Shown: positions 16,215 to 25,460 of the stretch, piece after piece
Layout of the letters: every line of letters begins with the position of its first letter
Numbering within the stretch: the first letter of the stretch is position 1
Source of the DNA: Desulfosporosinus sp. HMP52
GTDB lineage: Bacteria; Bacillota; Desulfitobacteriia; Desulfitobacteriales; Desulfitobacteriaceae
Assembly (NCBI RefSeq): GCF_000765145.1
Contig: NZ_JMGA01000050.1
Span: forward strand, 104,962-168,961
Direction of reading: 5' to 3'
DNA: 64,000 nucleotides
Made by a program: the position numbers and the translations under genes
The notes under the pieces: generated by a model
Database searches by the model: none
What the model was told of the DNA's origin: nothing
What the model saw: only the letters and a program-made list of their open reading frames with translations

Positions 16215-16894
16215 AAAATGTTGTTTTAGTCAGCGCCAGCCCTAAGATAAACGAACAATCCGTCTCTAAGGAATTCTTAGAAATGTTGGGAAGCCAAATC
16301 AATGCTCAGTTATTGAGTAAAACATTTATTGATGTCAGGAAAAGCTTTTCAAGTTATAACCTTACAGAAGATTTTGAAAACCTTGCCAAGGCCGATGCCA
16401 TAATCATTTCATTTCCTCTTTACTATTTTTGCCTGCCAGGGATGTTAACACGATTTTTAGTTGATTATCATAATTATTACACGGCCAGCGGGAAGGTTAA
16501 AAAACATGTCAAAGTATATGCTATGGTTAATTGTGGGTTTCCCGAACCAGAAATAAACCTAGAGGCTGTCAGAGTTATCAAGAGTTTTAGTCAACACCTA
16601 AACGCCGAGTTCCGGTTCGGCGTTCTCATCGGCGGAGGTCCCATGATGATTGCCGCCAAAGAAGCACCTTTTATGAAAAAAGCTGTCCAAAAGCTCAACT
16701 CTGCTTTTACCTCCATAGCAGCAGATATTCAAGCTGAGAATTCAACACCGATGGATGCTATTTATATTGGGGTTAATTATCCTTTATTAAGACGCATCTA
16801 TTATTTCATGGGCGGCAGAGGCTGGATTACATTAGCTCGAAAAAACGGCCTGAAGAAAAAAGATCTATATAAAAAACCCTATCGGCTAAATTAA
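16211..16894 (+). CDS. Flavodoxin-fold NAD(P)H-dependent oxidoreductase
   Basis: A 227-residue protein. VVLVSASPKINEQSVSKEFLEML is the N-terminal FMN loop, split by its gap residues, and ADAIIISFPLYYFCLPGMLTRF is the canonical second FMN-binding segment. IGGGPMMIAAKEAPFMKKAV follows. The C-terminal 40 residues are basic (KNGLKKKDLYKKP). It starts at GTG 16211, overlapping the TGA of the upstream gene by 4 bases, so the two products are made together and may work as a pair. Its stop lies 18 bases from the convergent acyltransferase stop. Confidence 0.82.
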   Translation: MKNVVLVSASPKINEQSVSKEFLEMLGSQINAQLLSKTFIDVRKSFSSYNLTEDFENLAKADAIIISFPLYYFCLPGMLTRFLVDYHNYYTASGKVKKHVKVYAMVNCGFPEPEINLEAVRVIKSFSQHLNAEFRFGVLIGGGPMMIAAKEAPFMKKAVQKLNSAFTSIAADIQAENSTPMDAIYIGVNYPLLRRIYYFMGGRGWITLARKNGLKKKDLYKKPYRLN

Positions 16895-16911
16895 TAACGG
16901 CAGCTGATCTG

Positions 16912-17703
16912 TTATCCTTTGTTCCATTCCTCTAAATGAGCAGCAATGAATTCAATAATCTGGCTATTTTCCTCTTTCCCTAAACCATTGATGGACAATG
17001 GTTCTCCAAAAGCCATATGAATGGGTTGCTTACGATTGATGGGACCTAAATCCTTTAAGTATTTACCATTCCCCCAAAAATCCGTTTTTATTGCAATGGG
17101 AACCACCTCAACCTTGGCTTTGCTGGCCAGCTTTACTCCCAGTGAATTAAATTCCTTTGGCACGAAACTTACTGTCCTGGTGTTTTGCGGAAACACAACG
17201 ATCGATATTCCATTGGCTAATAATTCTTGTCCCTTTTTCATGACAATTTGAAGATCAGCTCTTGAATTCTTCCTGCTTACGACAATTGGATTTTGAGCAC
17301 TGATGATAGGGCCAAAGAAAGGATGTTCAACCAGGCTGTCCTTTACCACAAAGGTTACATCCATAAGTGGAGCAATCAGACAAGGAAAAATCATCGTTTC
17401 GAGAGTACTCATGTGGTTACTGATAAAAACCACAGGCCCTTTACACTTTTGCAGATTATCAAGCCCTGTGATATGGAACCTCCCCCCACAGCCCTCTATC
17501 AACTTAAAAATATCATAGGAAGATAATATCCAGGCCTCTGTATCGTAGTGGCCCTTTACGGCAGCACTTCGGGATTTAAGAACAATTTTAAAGAAGTTAA
17601 GCATAAAAAAAAGACGTGTATTGATCAGTAATCTATCTAGCAGGAAACGCGGCGTATTCTCGGCAGTATGATATGAATCCAACATGAAAAAGTTCTTTTT
17701 CAA
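16912..17703 (-). CDS. PlsC-like lysophospholipid acyltransferase
   Basis: A 263-residue glycerolipid acyltransferase-type protein. The catalytic block is VVFISNHMSTLETMIFP: the usual H-x4-D is H-x4-E here. The second block is VVFPQNTRTVSFVP, a variant of the common FPEGTRS glycerol-phosphate site, and VVPIAIKTDFWGNG is block IV. It would acylate lysophosphatidate or a related lipid at the membrane. TTG 17703 was chosen because AGGAGGGTAAGAC stands immediately upstream; the longer frame from GTG 17751 has only weak signals. Stand-alone gene. The altered motifs suggest a different acyl acceptor, but this is inference. Confidence 0.8.
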   Translation of the reverse strand: MKKNFFMLDSYHTAENTPRFLLDRLLINTRLFFMLNFFKIVLKSRSAAVKGHYDTEAWILSSYDIFKLIEGCGGRFHITGLDNLQKCKGPVVFISNHMSTLETMIFPCLIAPLMDVTFVVKDSLVEHPFFGPIISAQNPIVVSRKNSRADLQIVMKKGQELLANGISIVVFPQNTRTVSFVPKEFNSLGVKLASKAKVEVVPIAIKTDFWGNGKYLKDLGPINRKQPIHMAFGEPLSINGLGKEENSQIIEFIAAHLEEWNKG

Positions 17704-17904
17704 AGTCTTACCCTCCTGTTTTCTAGTGAACGATACCTTTAAACCTTCCACATATCCGCTGAATTTTCCTGCTTCAACTCATTTTCAGTACTATTTCTTT
17801 CCACAATATTATAACCATTTAACAATTGACAGATAACCTAATATCATGTACCGTCTGGACTGGATAACTAGAATAATAGAAGCTAAAAGCTAAGATTGGC
17901 CGAA

Positions 17905-17940
17905 AATAACGCGAAACAGCAAAAGTTGCCTCGCGTTATT
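17905..17940 (-). terminator. Hairpin upstream of the PlsC-like gene
   Basis: AATAACGCGA and TCGCGTTATT are perfect arms flanked by GAAA/TTTC. On either strand a short T-rich tract follows. The loop CAGCAAAAGTT recurs in the hairpin at 26504. It may terminate read-through from panB's upstream side or shape the plsC leader. Confidence 0.5.
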
Positions 17941-17999
17941 CTTTCAAGCACGAATACCTTAGTGTAGCCCAGTTAGAATTGATCTGATATACTTAAGTT

Positions 18000-18128
18000 G
18001 GGCAGTATCCATAGAACTGCACCTCGGGAAAACCATTTAAATTATACTGCCTGTATCCGTTGCGGACCGGGACAGAGGGATAAAACATTTTCATGTTTTA
18101 AAAGTCCCTTCTGATAGGGACTTTTTTT
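18000..18128 (+). promoter_or_regulatory. panB leader with intrinsic terminator (attenuator-like)
   Basis: A strong terminator (AAAGTCCC, loop, GGGACTTT then TTTT, 18101-18128) stands 47 bases before panB. Before it are a small hairpin (AAAACAT/ATGTTTT, 18083-18100) and two hairpins that share GTATCC, at about 18003-18022 and 18052-18075. This layout fits a regulated leader. The known pan RNA motif of Firmicutes sits upstream of pantothenate genes and often in tandem; whether this is one cannot be decided by eye. The remainder of 17704-18000 shows no gene. Confidence 0.55.
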
Positions 18129-18174
18129 GCTGCAAAGTTGTTTTATCACCTCTCCTAAAAAAGGAGGAAGAAGA

Positions 18175-19011
18175 ATGAAATCAACAAAAGACTTCTGGGT
18201 ACAAAAAAGCCAGGGAAAAAAGATTGTAATGGTTACAGCCTACGATTATCCTTCGGCCAAGCAAGTTGAGCAAGCTCAGGCGGACGTGATTCTTGTAGGT
18301 GATTCTCTTGGCAATGTTGTGCTGGGCTATGACTCAACAATCTATGTAACAATGGAAGATATGCTTCATCATGCTAAAGCTGTCAAGCGCGGGGCCCCTA
18401 ACACTTTCATAGTAGTAGATATGCCCTTTATGAGCTACCACCTGTCTGTCAGAGATACATTAATAAACGGCGCAAGGCTTATTCAGGAAACAGGTGCTCA
18501 TGCAGTGAAACTAGAGGGAGCTGATGATGTACTCCCCCATATAAAAGCGCTTGTAAAAGCAGGCATACCTGTTGTTGCCCATCTGGGGCTTACCCCGCAA
18601 TCCGCCGCAGTTCTTGGTGGATTTAAAGTACAAGGCAAAGATGCTGAAGCCGCAAGAAAAATGCTAGCAGACGTAAAACTCTGCCAGGAAGCCGGAGCCT
18701 TTGCAATTGTTCTTGAATGTATTCCGCAACAGCTAGCCAAGGAAATTTCAAGATCCCTGGCAATCCCTACCATTGGAATAGGAGCAGGCGTCCATACTGA
18801 CGGACAAGTTCTGGTGTACCATGACATTCTTACTTATGGAGTGAATCGAGCTCCAAAATTCGTTAAATCATACACAAATGCAGATGAACAAATGACTAAT
18901 GCCTTACGTGAATATGTAAGCGAAGTAAGAAGTGAACTTTTTCCTAACGATCAACATAGTTTTACGATGAAAGAAGAAGAATTGAAGACTCTTTACGGAG
19001 GTAGAGAATAA
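18175..19011 (+). CDS. panB: 3-methyl-2-oxobutanoate hydroxymethyltransferase
   Basis: A 278-residue PanB of normal length. Landmarks are [39 protein letters not shown] (Mg-binding Asp-Ser), [28 protein letters not shown] and [12 protein letters not shown], then [20 protein letters not shown]. It transfers a hydroxymethyl group from 5,10-methylene-tetrahydrofolate to 2-oxoisovalerate, the first committed step to pantothenate and coenzyme A. ATG 18175 follows AAAGGAGGAAGAAG; the longer frame from 18127 begins inside the terminator. panC and panD are not adjacent. Regulation is probably by attenuation in the leader. Confidence 0.97.
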   Translation: MKSTKDFWVQKSQGKKIVMVTAYDYPSAKQVEQAQADVILVGDSLGNVVLGYDSTIYVTMEDMLHHAKAVKRGAPNTFIVVDMPFMSYHLSVRDTLINGARLIQETGAHAVKLEGADDVLPHIKALVKAGIPVVAHLGLTPQSAAVLGGFKVQGKDAEAARKMLADVKLCQEAGAFAIVLECIPQQLAKEISRSLAIPTIGIGAGVHTDGQVLVYHDILTYGVNRAPKFVKSYTNADEQMTNALREYVSEVRSELFPNDQHSFTMKEEELKTLYGGRE

Positions 19012-19123
19012 CATTAGCTACTCTGTTCACTACCGTAACGACCATGAAAGACCAAAGGAAATATTCAAGAATAGACTTGCACATTAAATTATAAACTATT
19101 ATATTGCTCGCAAACCGTTAAAA

Positions 19124-19162
19124 GCTGATTTCCTTTACAAGAATGGAAATCAGCCTTTATTT
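19124..19162 (+). terminator. panB terminator
   Basis: GCTGATTTCC and GGAAATCAGC form a 10-bp stem followed by CTTTATTTAT. The right arm overlaps the stop codon of the convergent gene at 19150. Confidence 0.75.
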
Positions 19163-19614
19163 ATATCATCTCTCTCTTCAATCTCTTCAACGAGCCATTC
19201 ATCATCTCCGTATTTGATAAAAAACTGACCCTCTCGCTCGATCAGGCTTTTACACAACTCAGCATAGGCGGGTCGAGACAGTTTCGTATCACGCTCCCAG
19301 AACAGAGAAATGTAGGGGATATTGTTTTCTATGAGAATATTTCCAAGGGGCATGGGGAATATTCGGCCATCATAAAGCTGCACCATAAACTGACCATCCT
19401 GCCCAGTTAACGATGGAACGAAAAAAGGTACGTCCTCCACCCTCACAGGGTACAAATGATCCTGCCAGTCAATATAAAATTGTTTATTATCATCTTTTTT
19501 TAGATGGGAAGCAAATAGCTTAATGATTTCTTTATTAATCATAAGTACTCCGTCAGCATACCATAGCCCATCCTGATCAATAAGAAGTTCGGGGGCGCGA
19601 AAATTTTCCATCAT
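19150..19614 (-). CDS. DUF1285-like protein
   Basis: A 154-residue soluble protein with beta-rich character. The N-terminal part DGLWYADGVLMINKEIIKLF and DHLYPVRVEDVPFFVPSL follow the DUF1285 pattern (W-x2-G, helix, then V-E-D-x-P-F), a family mostly known from proteobacteria. The C-terminal half repeats a similar theme (YDGRIFPMPLG, EGQFFIKYGDDEWLVEEIEE). Strong GGAGG before ATG 19614. It lies 39 bases downstream of the PTS-EAL fusion gene on the same strand and could be co-transcribed with it. No function is known. Confidence 0.65.
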   Translation of the reverse strand: MMENFRAPELLIDQDGLWYADGVLMINKEIIKLFASHLKKDDNKQFYIDWQDHLYPVRVEDVPFFVPSLTGQDGQFMVQLYDGRIFPMPLGNILIENNIPYISLFWERDTKLSRPAYAELCKSLIEREGQFFIKYGDDEWLVEEIEERDDINKG

Positions 19615-19653
19615 TTATTCCTCCTTAAACTTAAGGTTATCGTATCAGAAGTA

Positions 19654-21810
19654 TTAGTCCTTATTAAATATTCCATTATCGCCCTCAATTTCCTGCCTAC
19701 AGTTTCCAATGACTTTCACACATTGAGATACACTAAGGGGCCTGCTGAAATAATAACCTTGAAATTGCTGGCAACGGAGTTTTTTCAAAACCTCTGCTTG
19801 CTCTAATGTTTCTACGTATTCGGCAAGAACCGTGATTTCCATTGATTCAGCTAGGTAAGTGATTGAGGAAATAATATCCTGGCAACTTTTATTGTCGATA
19901 ACATCCTTCGTGATGGAACCATCTATTTTGATCTTATCCAAGTTAAAATACTTCATATAATAAAGAGAGGCGTGGCCCGCTCCGAAATCATCCATTGCTA
20001 TACTTACACCCAGACCTTTAATCTTTTCTAATAAATCTACGGTTTGAGTGTTGGTTCCAAAGGCAACTGTTTCAGTAATTTCTAATTCAATGTCTCTGGG
20101 ATTTAGTTGAGTAATCCTAAAGATATTGACTAGTATATCTAATAGTTGATCATTCAATTGGGTCGGCGAAATATTGATGGCCATTCGAATATCAACAATA
20201 CCCTGCTTATTCCATTCCCCCAGTTGAAAACATGCTGCTTCTATAACCCATCGACCTAGTTTATTAATAATTCCAGCCTCTTCGGCTATAGCAACAACTA
20301 CCTGTGGGTTCACCTTTCCATACAAGAAATGATTCCACCGAAGCAAGGCCTCTACACCAATAACTTCTCCCTTTTCATCAACCTGGGGCTGATACTCAAG
20401 GAAAAACTCTCTCTTTTCAAGTGCTACTTGAATGTCGTAACTTAGAGCATTGGCCGTATTCCCTATCTGATCACTTCTGGTTAAAATTCTCTTTTTTGTA
20501 CTATAATCTTCGCTGAGAACTGTTTGAACTAATTGTTCATAGTTATTAATAATTGCTTTTCGTTTTTGAAGCTCATAGAGCCTAACAAAGGGGTAATACA
20601 AACAGGTACCAATTATTATGTTTAAAATTTGCAAGGCCATGCCCCTCCATGAAGAGGTCGCCAGCCAACCACCCAGAAGGGGCGGTGTCGTCCAGTCAAC
20701 CGGTGCTATGGTTACAGGGACAAGGCCTATATATGTTGTTAAATAAGCAATAATAGTTAGGATAAGGGGAACTAGTATATAGGGGATCAAAAATAGTGGA
20801 TTAAGGACAACAGGCAAACCAAAAACAATTATCTCGTTAATATTAAAAATTGAGGTTAGAAAAGCTATCTTGGCTAATTTTAAAGTACTGCTGTTTTTTC
20901 CAGCCAGAAAAATTGCTATCAACAAGCATAATGTTGAACCTGAGCCGCCTATCAGGACAAACACATCGAGAAAAGGTTTAGTTAGAATATGTACCGGTTC
21001 CCCTCCTGTGGATAGGGCACTGATATTTAGATCTATTGCTTTGAAATAGATATCTTGAGAAACGGAATACAAGATATTGTTCCCATGAATACCAAAAAAC
21101 CAGAAGACCTGATTCAAGAAAACAAAGAGTATAGAAGCTGCAAACTGATTTTCGATGTTTAAAAAAATGTTCATGGTTAAATCAGTAATTAGTTGGTTAA
21201 TATCTTCAATACCCAGATAGGTGAGTAGGACTCGCAACAAGGAAACTCCGACGAGAGTTAAGCAAAAGGGAAAAATTAAGAATAAGACTTTAGGGATAAC
21301 CGGATCGGCATCTACCATAAACGATAGATAATACTTATCCAAACACCTATTAAGATGAATAAATAATTCTGTAGAGAGAACTGTCACTATAATAGATAAG
21401 AATATACCTGTTACTCCAGCATTGCTTGTATGTATTCCTGAGCTTCCTGTGTTAATAATAGTTAACAGAGAGATAAGAGCGACAAGGGAAGTTATGATGG
21501 GATTGACCTTGTCCTTAGACATCTGAGGATCAGCTACGGCAAGAGAATAGGATATTGTGACAGAAAGGGCCAGCCCCATCAAGCCAAATGTCAAATTCCA
21601 AACACTTTGGCCAAAGGTTTTCCAATCAGGTCCAAACAGCGAGGTCATTAGATCCTGGTACTGTACAAGGGGAAAATTATTAATAACTAGAGCTACGGAT
21701 CCAGCAATAATTAATGGGATGATTAGTATTAACCCTTTGTTAATTGATTTTACAATAAGATTTTCAGAAATTGCCGTTGAGATATTTAATGCTCGTTGGG
21801 TAAACTTCAT
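19654..21810 (-). CDS. PTS EIIC-type membrane domain fused to EAL phosphodiesterase
   Basis: A 718-residue protein. Residues about 1-410 hold nine or ten membrane helices with the EIIC pattern of the lactose/cellobiose class (GVTGIFLSIIVTVLSTELFIHL, WFFGIHGNNIL, LIGGSGSTLCLLIAIFLA, GLPVVLNPLFLIPYIL). Residues about 445-705 are a complete EAL domain: EALLRW, NISPTQL, EITETVA, DDFGAG, KIDGS, AEYVET and QGYYFSRPL, so the metal ligands and catalytic Glu/Lys are present and c-di-GMP hydrolysis is expected. No EIIA or EIIB domain is in the protein or next to it, so the membrane part probably senses or binds a sugar rather than phosphorylating it. ATG 21810 has AGGGTG. This links sugar status to c-di-GMP by inference. 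Confidence 0.9.
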   Translation of the reverse strand: MKFTQRALNISTAISENLIVKSINKGLILIIPLIIAGSVALVINNFPLVQYQDLMTSLFGPDWKTFGQSVWNLTFGLMGLALSVTISYSLAVADPQMSKDKVNPIITSLVALISLLTIINTGSSGIHTSNAGVTGIFLSIIVTVLSTELFIHLNRCLDKYYLSFMVDADPVIPKVLFLIFPFCLTLVGVSLLRVLLTYLGIEDINQLITDLTMNIFLNIENQFAASILFVFLNQVFWFFGIHGNNILYSVSQDIYFKAIDLNISALSTGGEPVHILTKPFLDVFVLIGGSGSTLCLLIAIFLAGKNSSTLKLAKIAFLTSIFNINEIIVFGLPVVLNPLFLIPYILVPLILTIIAYLTTYIGLVPVTIAPVDWTTPPLLGGWLATSSWRGMALQILNIIIGTCLYYPFVRLYELQKRKAIINNYEQLVQTVLSEDYSTKKRILTRSDQIGNTANALSYDIQVALEKREFFLEYQPQVDEKGEVIGVEALLRWNHFLYGKVNPQVVVAIAEEAGIINKLGRWVIEAACFQLGEWNKQGIVDIRMAINISPTQLNDQLLDILVNIFRITQLNPRDIELEITETVAFGTNTQTVDLLEKIKGLGVSIAMDDFGAGHASLYYMKYFNLDKIKIDGSITKDVIDNKSCQDIISSITYLAESMEITVLAEYVETLEQAEVLKKLRCQQFQGYYFSRPLSVSQCVKVIGNCRQEIEGDNGIFNKD

Positions 21811-22008
21811 GAAACCACACCCTAAACTTTTTCGAGACTCTTTTACTATGCAAAGTGATTCTTATTAACATAAATTACTAGAATTCAACATTTTTTGCGA
21901 AAGTCCTTCCTAATCTTTACCTAATATTAAAAGCCGCTACAATTTCTGTAACGGCTAATCCTATATGGACACCATGCTACTGATTATACGATTTCAAATC
22001 AAACAGAA

Positions 22009-23058
22009 TTATTTATATCTTAGATAATAATTGTAGTAATAATTATAGTTAGAAACTTGAGAAGTCTCATTTTTGTTTTGGTAGTGGTCAATACTAAATG
22101 CAATAAACCCTTGAACATAGGGGGCAGCGGCGGAAATTCTCCCTTGAATATCAGATTGGGTTGCTGTAACATTACCGGATGATTTCGAGGTATAGGTTTC
22201 ATTATCCGCATAAAGCGTCATACCCATGTCATCCGTTGCCTTTTTAGTATACTTAAAGAGGTTTTTGGCTTGAGATAAAGTATTGTAACCCGCACCTACA
22301 CTGTCTTGAAGGGCAACAATCTGGATTCCAGTACCGTTTAAAATGTTTTTAAGCATTTTTGGCCAGCCAGATAACGAAACTAAATAGGAGTATTTAGAAT
22401 TATAAAAAGGTGCAATCATGATATTCAAAGTGCTTTTAAGCTGAATTTCGGCGGCAACCTGCTTATAAAAATTATTAAGATTGTTTTGGTAGATCATGCT
22501 TCGAGCACTTAATTGCGAGAATTCATAGGGAATATACCAGCCCCCCAAGGATGGATGCGTTCCATAAACATCTACAATCTCGTCCACGATCAGCTTATTC
22601 TTTGAGGCTTCAACATTGAGCCAATTCATGTTGCTGGCATTAACCTTCCACCAATCCCCGTTAAATCCTAATCCAATTCGCACTTTCATGTTTAGGGAAT
22701 CGGCAGCGGTTAAAGCATTACCGACCATATCCACTTCATTAAATGTATATCCAGGAATCTGCGTGGGGTATGCTGCATACATCGCTTTTGTATCTGCAAT
22801 ATCTTGCAAAATAATCTCGTTAATCCCTGTGTTGTGAAGCATACTTAATTCCTGGGTCCAGCGGTTCAAATCCCAATCTTGAGCATACCAATACTGGATA
22901 AAAGAACTGCTGAAAATCGGTTTCACTCCGGGCAGCGTTTGAGGTGTGGGCGGAGAGGTTGTTGTTTTGGGCAGCTTAGCCATTACGGCTGTGACCATTG
23001 TTAAATTTAAGATCAGGGTTAATACCAAAATCTTAATAATCTTCCTTTCCAAATTCAT
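22009..23058 (-). CDS. Secreted DUF4434 glycoside-hydrolase-like protein
   Basis: A 349-residue exported protein. Residues 1-28 are a signal peptide: a basic start (NLERKIIK), a hydrophobic core (ILVLTLILNLTMVTAV) and MAK/LPK as cleavage region. A Pro/Thr linker (TTTSPPTPQTLP) follows. The rest is a DUF4434-type TIM barrel: FIQYWYAQDWDLNRWTQEL, GINEIILQDIAD, MKVRIGLGFNGDWW, GWYIPYEFSQLS and IVALQDSVGAGY. DUF4434 proteins resemble glycoside hydrolases, with the acid in YIPYE a candidate catalytic residue. The C-terminus is tyrosine/asparagine-rich. ATG 23058 has GGAGGAAAA; an ATG five codons upstream overlaps this site. Confidence 0.85.
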   Translation of the reverse strand: MNLERKIIKILVLTLILNLTMVTAVMAKLPKTTTSPPTPQTLPGVKPIFSSSFIQYWYAQDWDLNRWTQELSMLHNTGINEIILQDIADTKAMYAAYPTQIPGYTFNEVDMVGNALTAADSLNMKVRIGLGFNGDWWKVNASNMNWLNVEASKNKLIVDEIVDVYGTHPSLGGWYIPYEFSQLSARSMIYQNNLNNFYKQVAAEIQLKSTLNIMIAPFYNSKYSYLVSLSGWPKMLKNILNGTGIQIVALQDSVGAGYNTLSQAKNLFKYTKKATDDMGMTLYADNETYTSKSSGNVTATQSDIQGRISAAAPYVQGFIAFSIDHYQNKNETSQVSNYNYYYNYYLRYK

Positions 23059-23207
23059 AAAATTTTCCTCCATTTTACTCTATAAAGCTAAAGGTGTTTA
23101 TTTCGCCATTTATAAACTTTCTCTATTAATCTCTATTTTTCCTTCTCGAAACTATATGTAGGATAACTTATACACTTGTGTTGAAAATGCCCTAGGAAAC
23201 TAAAAGA

Positions 23208-23244
23208 CAGTATAGCCCGGAGACAAAATCTCCGGGCTATACTG
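23208..23244 (-). terminator. Intrinsic terminator of the MutS2-like gene
   Basis: CAGTATAGCCCGGAGA and TCTCCGGGCTATACTG form a perfect 16-bp stem with a CAAAA loop, flanked by T-runs on both strands (TTTTAC on plus, TCTTTTAG on minus). Confidence 0.85.
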
Positions 23245-23319
23245 TTTTACTTTTGACTAAATGACTGTTTAGCTTGAGCAGGTTTAAATATATTACCCAG
23301 TTCTATCTCTGTTTGCCTC

Positions 23320-25275
23320 TTAATCACGCTCCTCATATTCTATTATTACATCGTGCCCTTTTTCTAACTGGTGTCTGGCCTTGCGAATTGCCACCGAATC
23401 GAAAATAATTGAGAAATCATAATCTTCCGGATAGAGTTCGCTGGCGGGAAGGAAAAGCTTAAGCCGCTTGTGATTAATCAGTTGCTTCTTATCTTTGATC
23501 TGCACGCCAAGCTCGCCTTTTTCATTGGTTCTCTTGTAAACAATCCCTAGGTATTTTTGAGGGTAAACCCTAACACAGTCGCCTATATTAAAGCTTTCGC
23601 TCCGTGAGGGTGTTTTTTCCTTCGGAACTTCCTTTTGAATTTTGTTGTGGGAAATAGTGTCAATTTTATTGTTGTCCTCATCATTAGTGTTATCCTCATC
23701 AAACATAATCGTGGGTCTATCCCTTGACTCAGAAGATCTACCGCCATAAGCTTCTTTTTGTGCTCGCTTCAGCATATGCCCCGGAAAGCCTAATCTTTGA
23801 GCAATGTATAAGGCGCAGCTTTCCCCGGCCTCGCCAATTTGCAGTTTGTATAAGGGCTGTAAGTTTTCCCGATCAAACTCCATTCGGGCATTCATAAGTC
23901 CTTTTGTGTTCTTGGCAAAATCCTTTATTTCCGGGTAATGGGTGGTGGCCACAAAAAGACAGCCTCTCTGATTTAATTCCGCTAAAATTGCAATTGCCAG
24001 TCCCATTCCCTCAGCAGGGTCTGTACCGGAGCCTAACTCATCCAGCAAAACCAGACTTTCCCTTGATACCTCCTGGAGAATAGCTACAATATTTTGGATA
24101 TGAGATGAAAAAGTAGATAGATTCTCGGAAATGCTTTGCCCATCCCCGATATCGCAGAAAACACTGTTGTGCATACAAAATACGCTGCCTGGGGACACAG
24201 GAACATGAAGTCCACTTTGAGCCATAATTGACAGTAAGCCAATGGTTTTTAAGGCAACGGTTTTTCCCCCTGTATTCGGCCCGGTAATCACAACACCGTT
24301 AATAGCATCAGCACTCATACCCCCTCGAATCTCAAAATCAAGAGGAACACAGAGATCCGGCTTCAATAGAGGGTGTCTCCCCTGCTTTATGATGATTTTT
24401 CGTTCTGTTGTAATGGAAACAGAAACTGCTTTCATCTCGATAGACAGCTTTGCCTTGGCAAATATAAAGTCCAAGGTTTCCATGCAGTCCTTGTTGATTC
24501 TCAACTCATTAATATGCTCTTCAACAAGCACGGTAAGGGTGTACAATATTTTTCTAATTTCATTATCTTCATCAATTTGTAAAACCGCCAATTCCTCCTG
24601 CAGCTTTCTCACTGCTGTCGGTTCAATAAAGCAGGTGCTGCCAGTGCTTGAAGTATCAATGACTGTTCCGCTCAACTGATTCTTATAGCCTTTTTTGACC
24701 GGCAAGACAAACCGCCCATTTCGGATGGTGACATATCCATCTGCGAACCATTCCTTTTTACTGCGCAGTATACCTTCAAGCTTTATCTTTACCGCAGATT
24801 TTGTGTTTTCTATTTTTCTGCGGATATCACGAAGGACAGAAGAAGCACCATCGTCAACCCCTTCATTTCTGATACAGCGTTCAATTTCCTCAAAAAGCAT
24901 ATCCAGTGGACTTAAAGAATGACCATAAAACCCTATATCCGTATTGAAGGCTTCAGCCTTTTTAAGATATTTCTTCATTCTTTTGCAGGAAGCAATAAAA
25001 CCACAGATACCTGTGAGCTGTTCAGGGGTCAGCATTGAGCCTTTCTCTGTTAAATCCAGAATTTTATCCAGCTCTTTCATTGAGGCCAGGGGCGGTGTGC
25101 CTATACCCTCTAAAATATTGCGTGCCTCTGTTGTTTCCTGCATTTTGGCTTTACACTCTCGCTCATTTAAAAATGGCTTTAGGGAGAGCAATTTTTCTCT
25201 TGCCTTTTGGGAAAGTGCATGCTCAGCTAAAGTTTCAAGTATAATATTAAATTCCAATGTATTGTTGGCATTCAT
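23320..25275 (-). CDS. MutS2-like ATPase lacking the Smr nuclease domain
   Basis: A 651-residue MutS-family protein. Residues about 1-290 are the helical core/clamp without MutS domain I. Residues about 300-520 are the ATPase: Walker A GPNTGGKTVALKTIGL, the QSISENLSTFSSHIQNIV block, Walker B SLVLLDELGSGTDPAEG and the THYPEIK switch. Bacillus MutS2 is about 785 residues and ends with Smr; here the C-terminus is about 130 residues of acidic linker and a small beta domain (FNIGDCVRVYPQKYLGIVYK), with no H-G-x-G Smr motif. So it should bind branched DNA or collided ribosomes without cutting. ATG 25275 has GGAGG at 7 bases. Single gene with leader structure and strong terminator. Confidence 0.85.
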   Translation of the reverse strand: MNANNTLEFNIILETLAEHALSQKAREKLLSLKPFLNERECKAKMQETTEARNILEGIGTPPLASMKELDKILDLTEKGSMLTPEQLTGICGFIASCKRMKKYLKKAEAFNTDIGFYGHSLSPLDMLFEEIERCIRNEGVDDGASSVLRDIRRKIENTKSAVKIKLEGILRSKKEWFADGYVTIRNGRFVLPVKKGYKNQLSGTVIDTSSTGSTCFIEPTAVRKLQEELAVLQIDEDNEIRKILYTLTVLVEEHINELRINKDCMETLDFIFAKAKLSIEMKAVSVSITTERKIIIKQGRHPLLKPDLCVPLDFEIRGGMSADAINGVVITGPNTGGKTVALKTIGLLSIMAQSGLHVPVSPGSVFCMHNSVFCDIGDGQSISENLSTFSSHIQNIVAILQEVSRESLVLLDELGSGTDPAEGMGLAIAILAELNQRGCLFVATTHYPEIKDFAKNTKGLMNARMEFDRENLQPLYKLQIGEAGESCALYIAQRLGFPGHMLKRAQKEAYGGRSSESRDRPTIMFDEDNTNDEDNNKIDTISHNKIQKEVPKEKTPSRSESFNIGDCVRVYPQKYLGIVYKRTNEKGELGVQIKDKKQLINHKRLKLFLPASELYPEDYDFSIIFDSVAIRKARHQLEKGHDVIIEYEERD

Positions 25276-25299
25276 CAAAGATCCTCCTTATACAATTAA

Positions 25300-25376
25300 A
25301 ATGCCCACAAGAGAGATTACCTTATTTTCAGGATCATTTAATTCCTAAAAATACGCAGAATACTCCTGTGGGCAAT
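25300..25376 (-). promoter_or_regulatory. Possible structured leader of the MutS2-like gene
   Basis: GCCCACAGGAG and CTCTTGTGGGC (minus strand) can close a long-range stem around about 55 bases just ahead of the ribosome-binding site. No riboswitch class was recognised. It may be chance. Confidence 0.3.
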
Positions 25377-25423
25377 GATTTTAACTGACGTATAAAATCA
25401 CCTAACACTATTGAGAAAAAATA

Positions 25424-25460
25424 AATAGAGTGCAACAGGACATGCCTGTTACACTCTACA
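25424..25460 (-). terminator. Strong hairpin with T-run in a gene-free stretch
   Basis: TAGAGTGCAACAGG and CCTGTTACACTCTA pair (one mismatch) around ACATG; on the minus strand TTTATTTTTTC follows. It lies 358 bases after the YczE-like gene. Bases 25461-25817 show no convincing gene; several stops break every frame. Confidence 0.65.
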
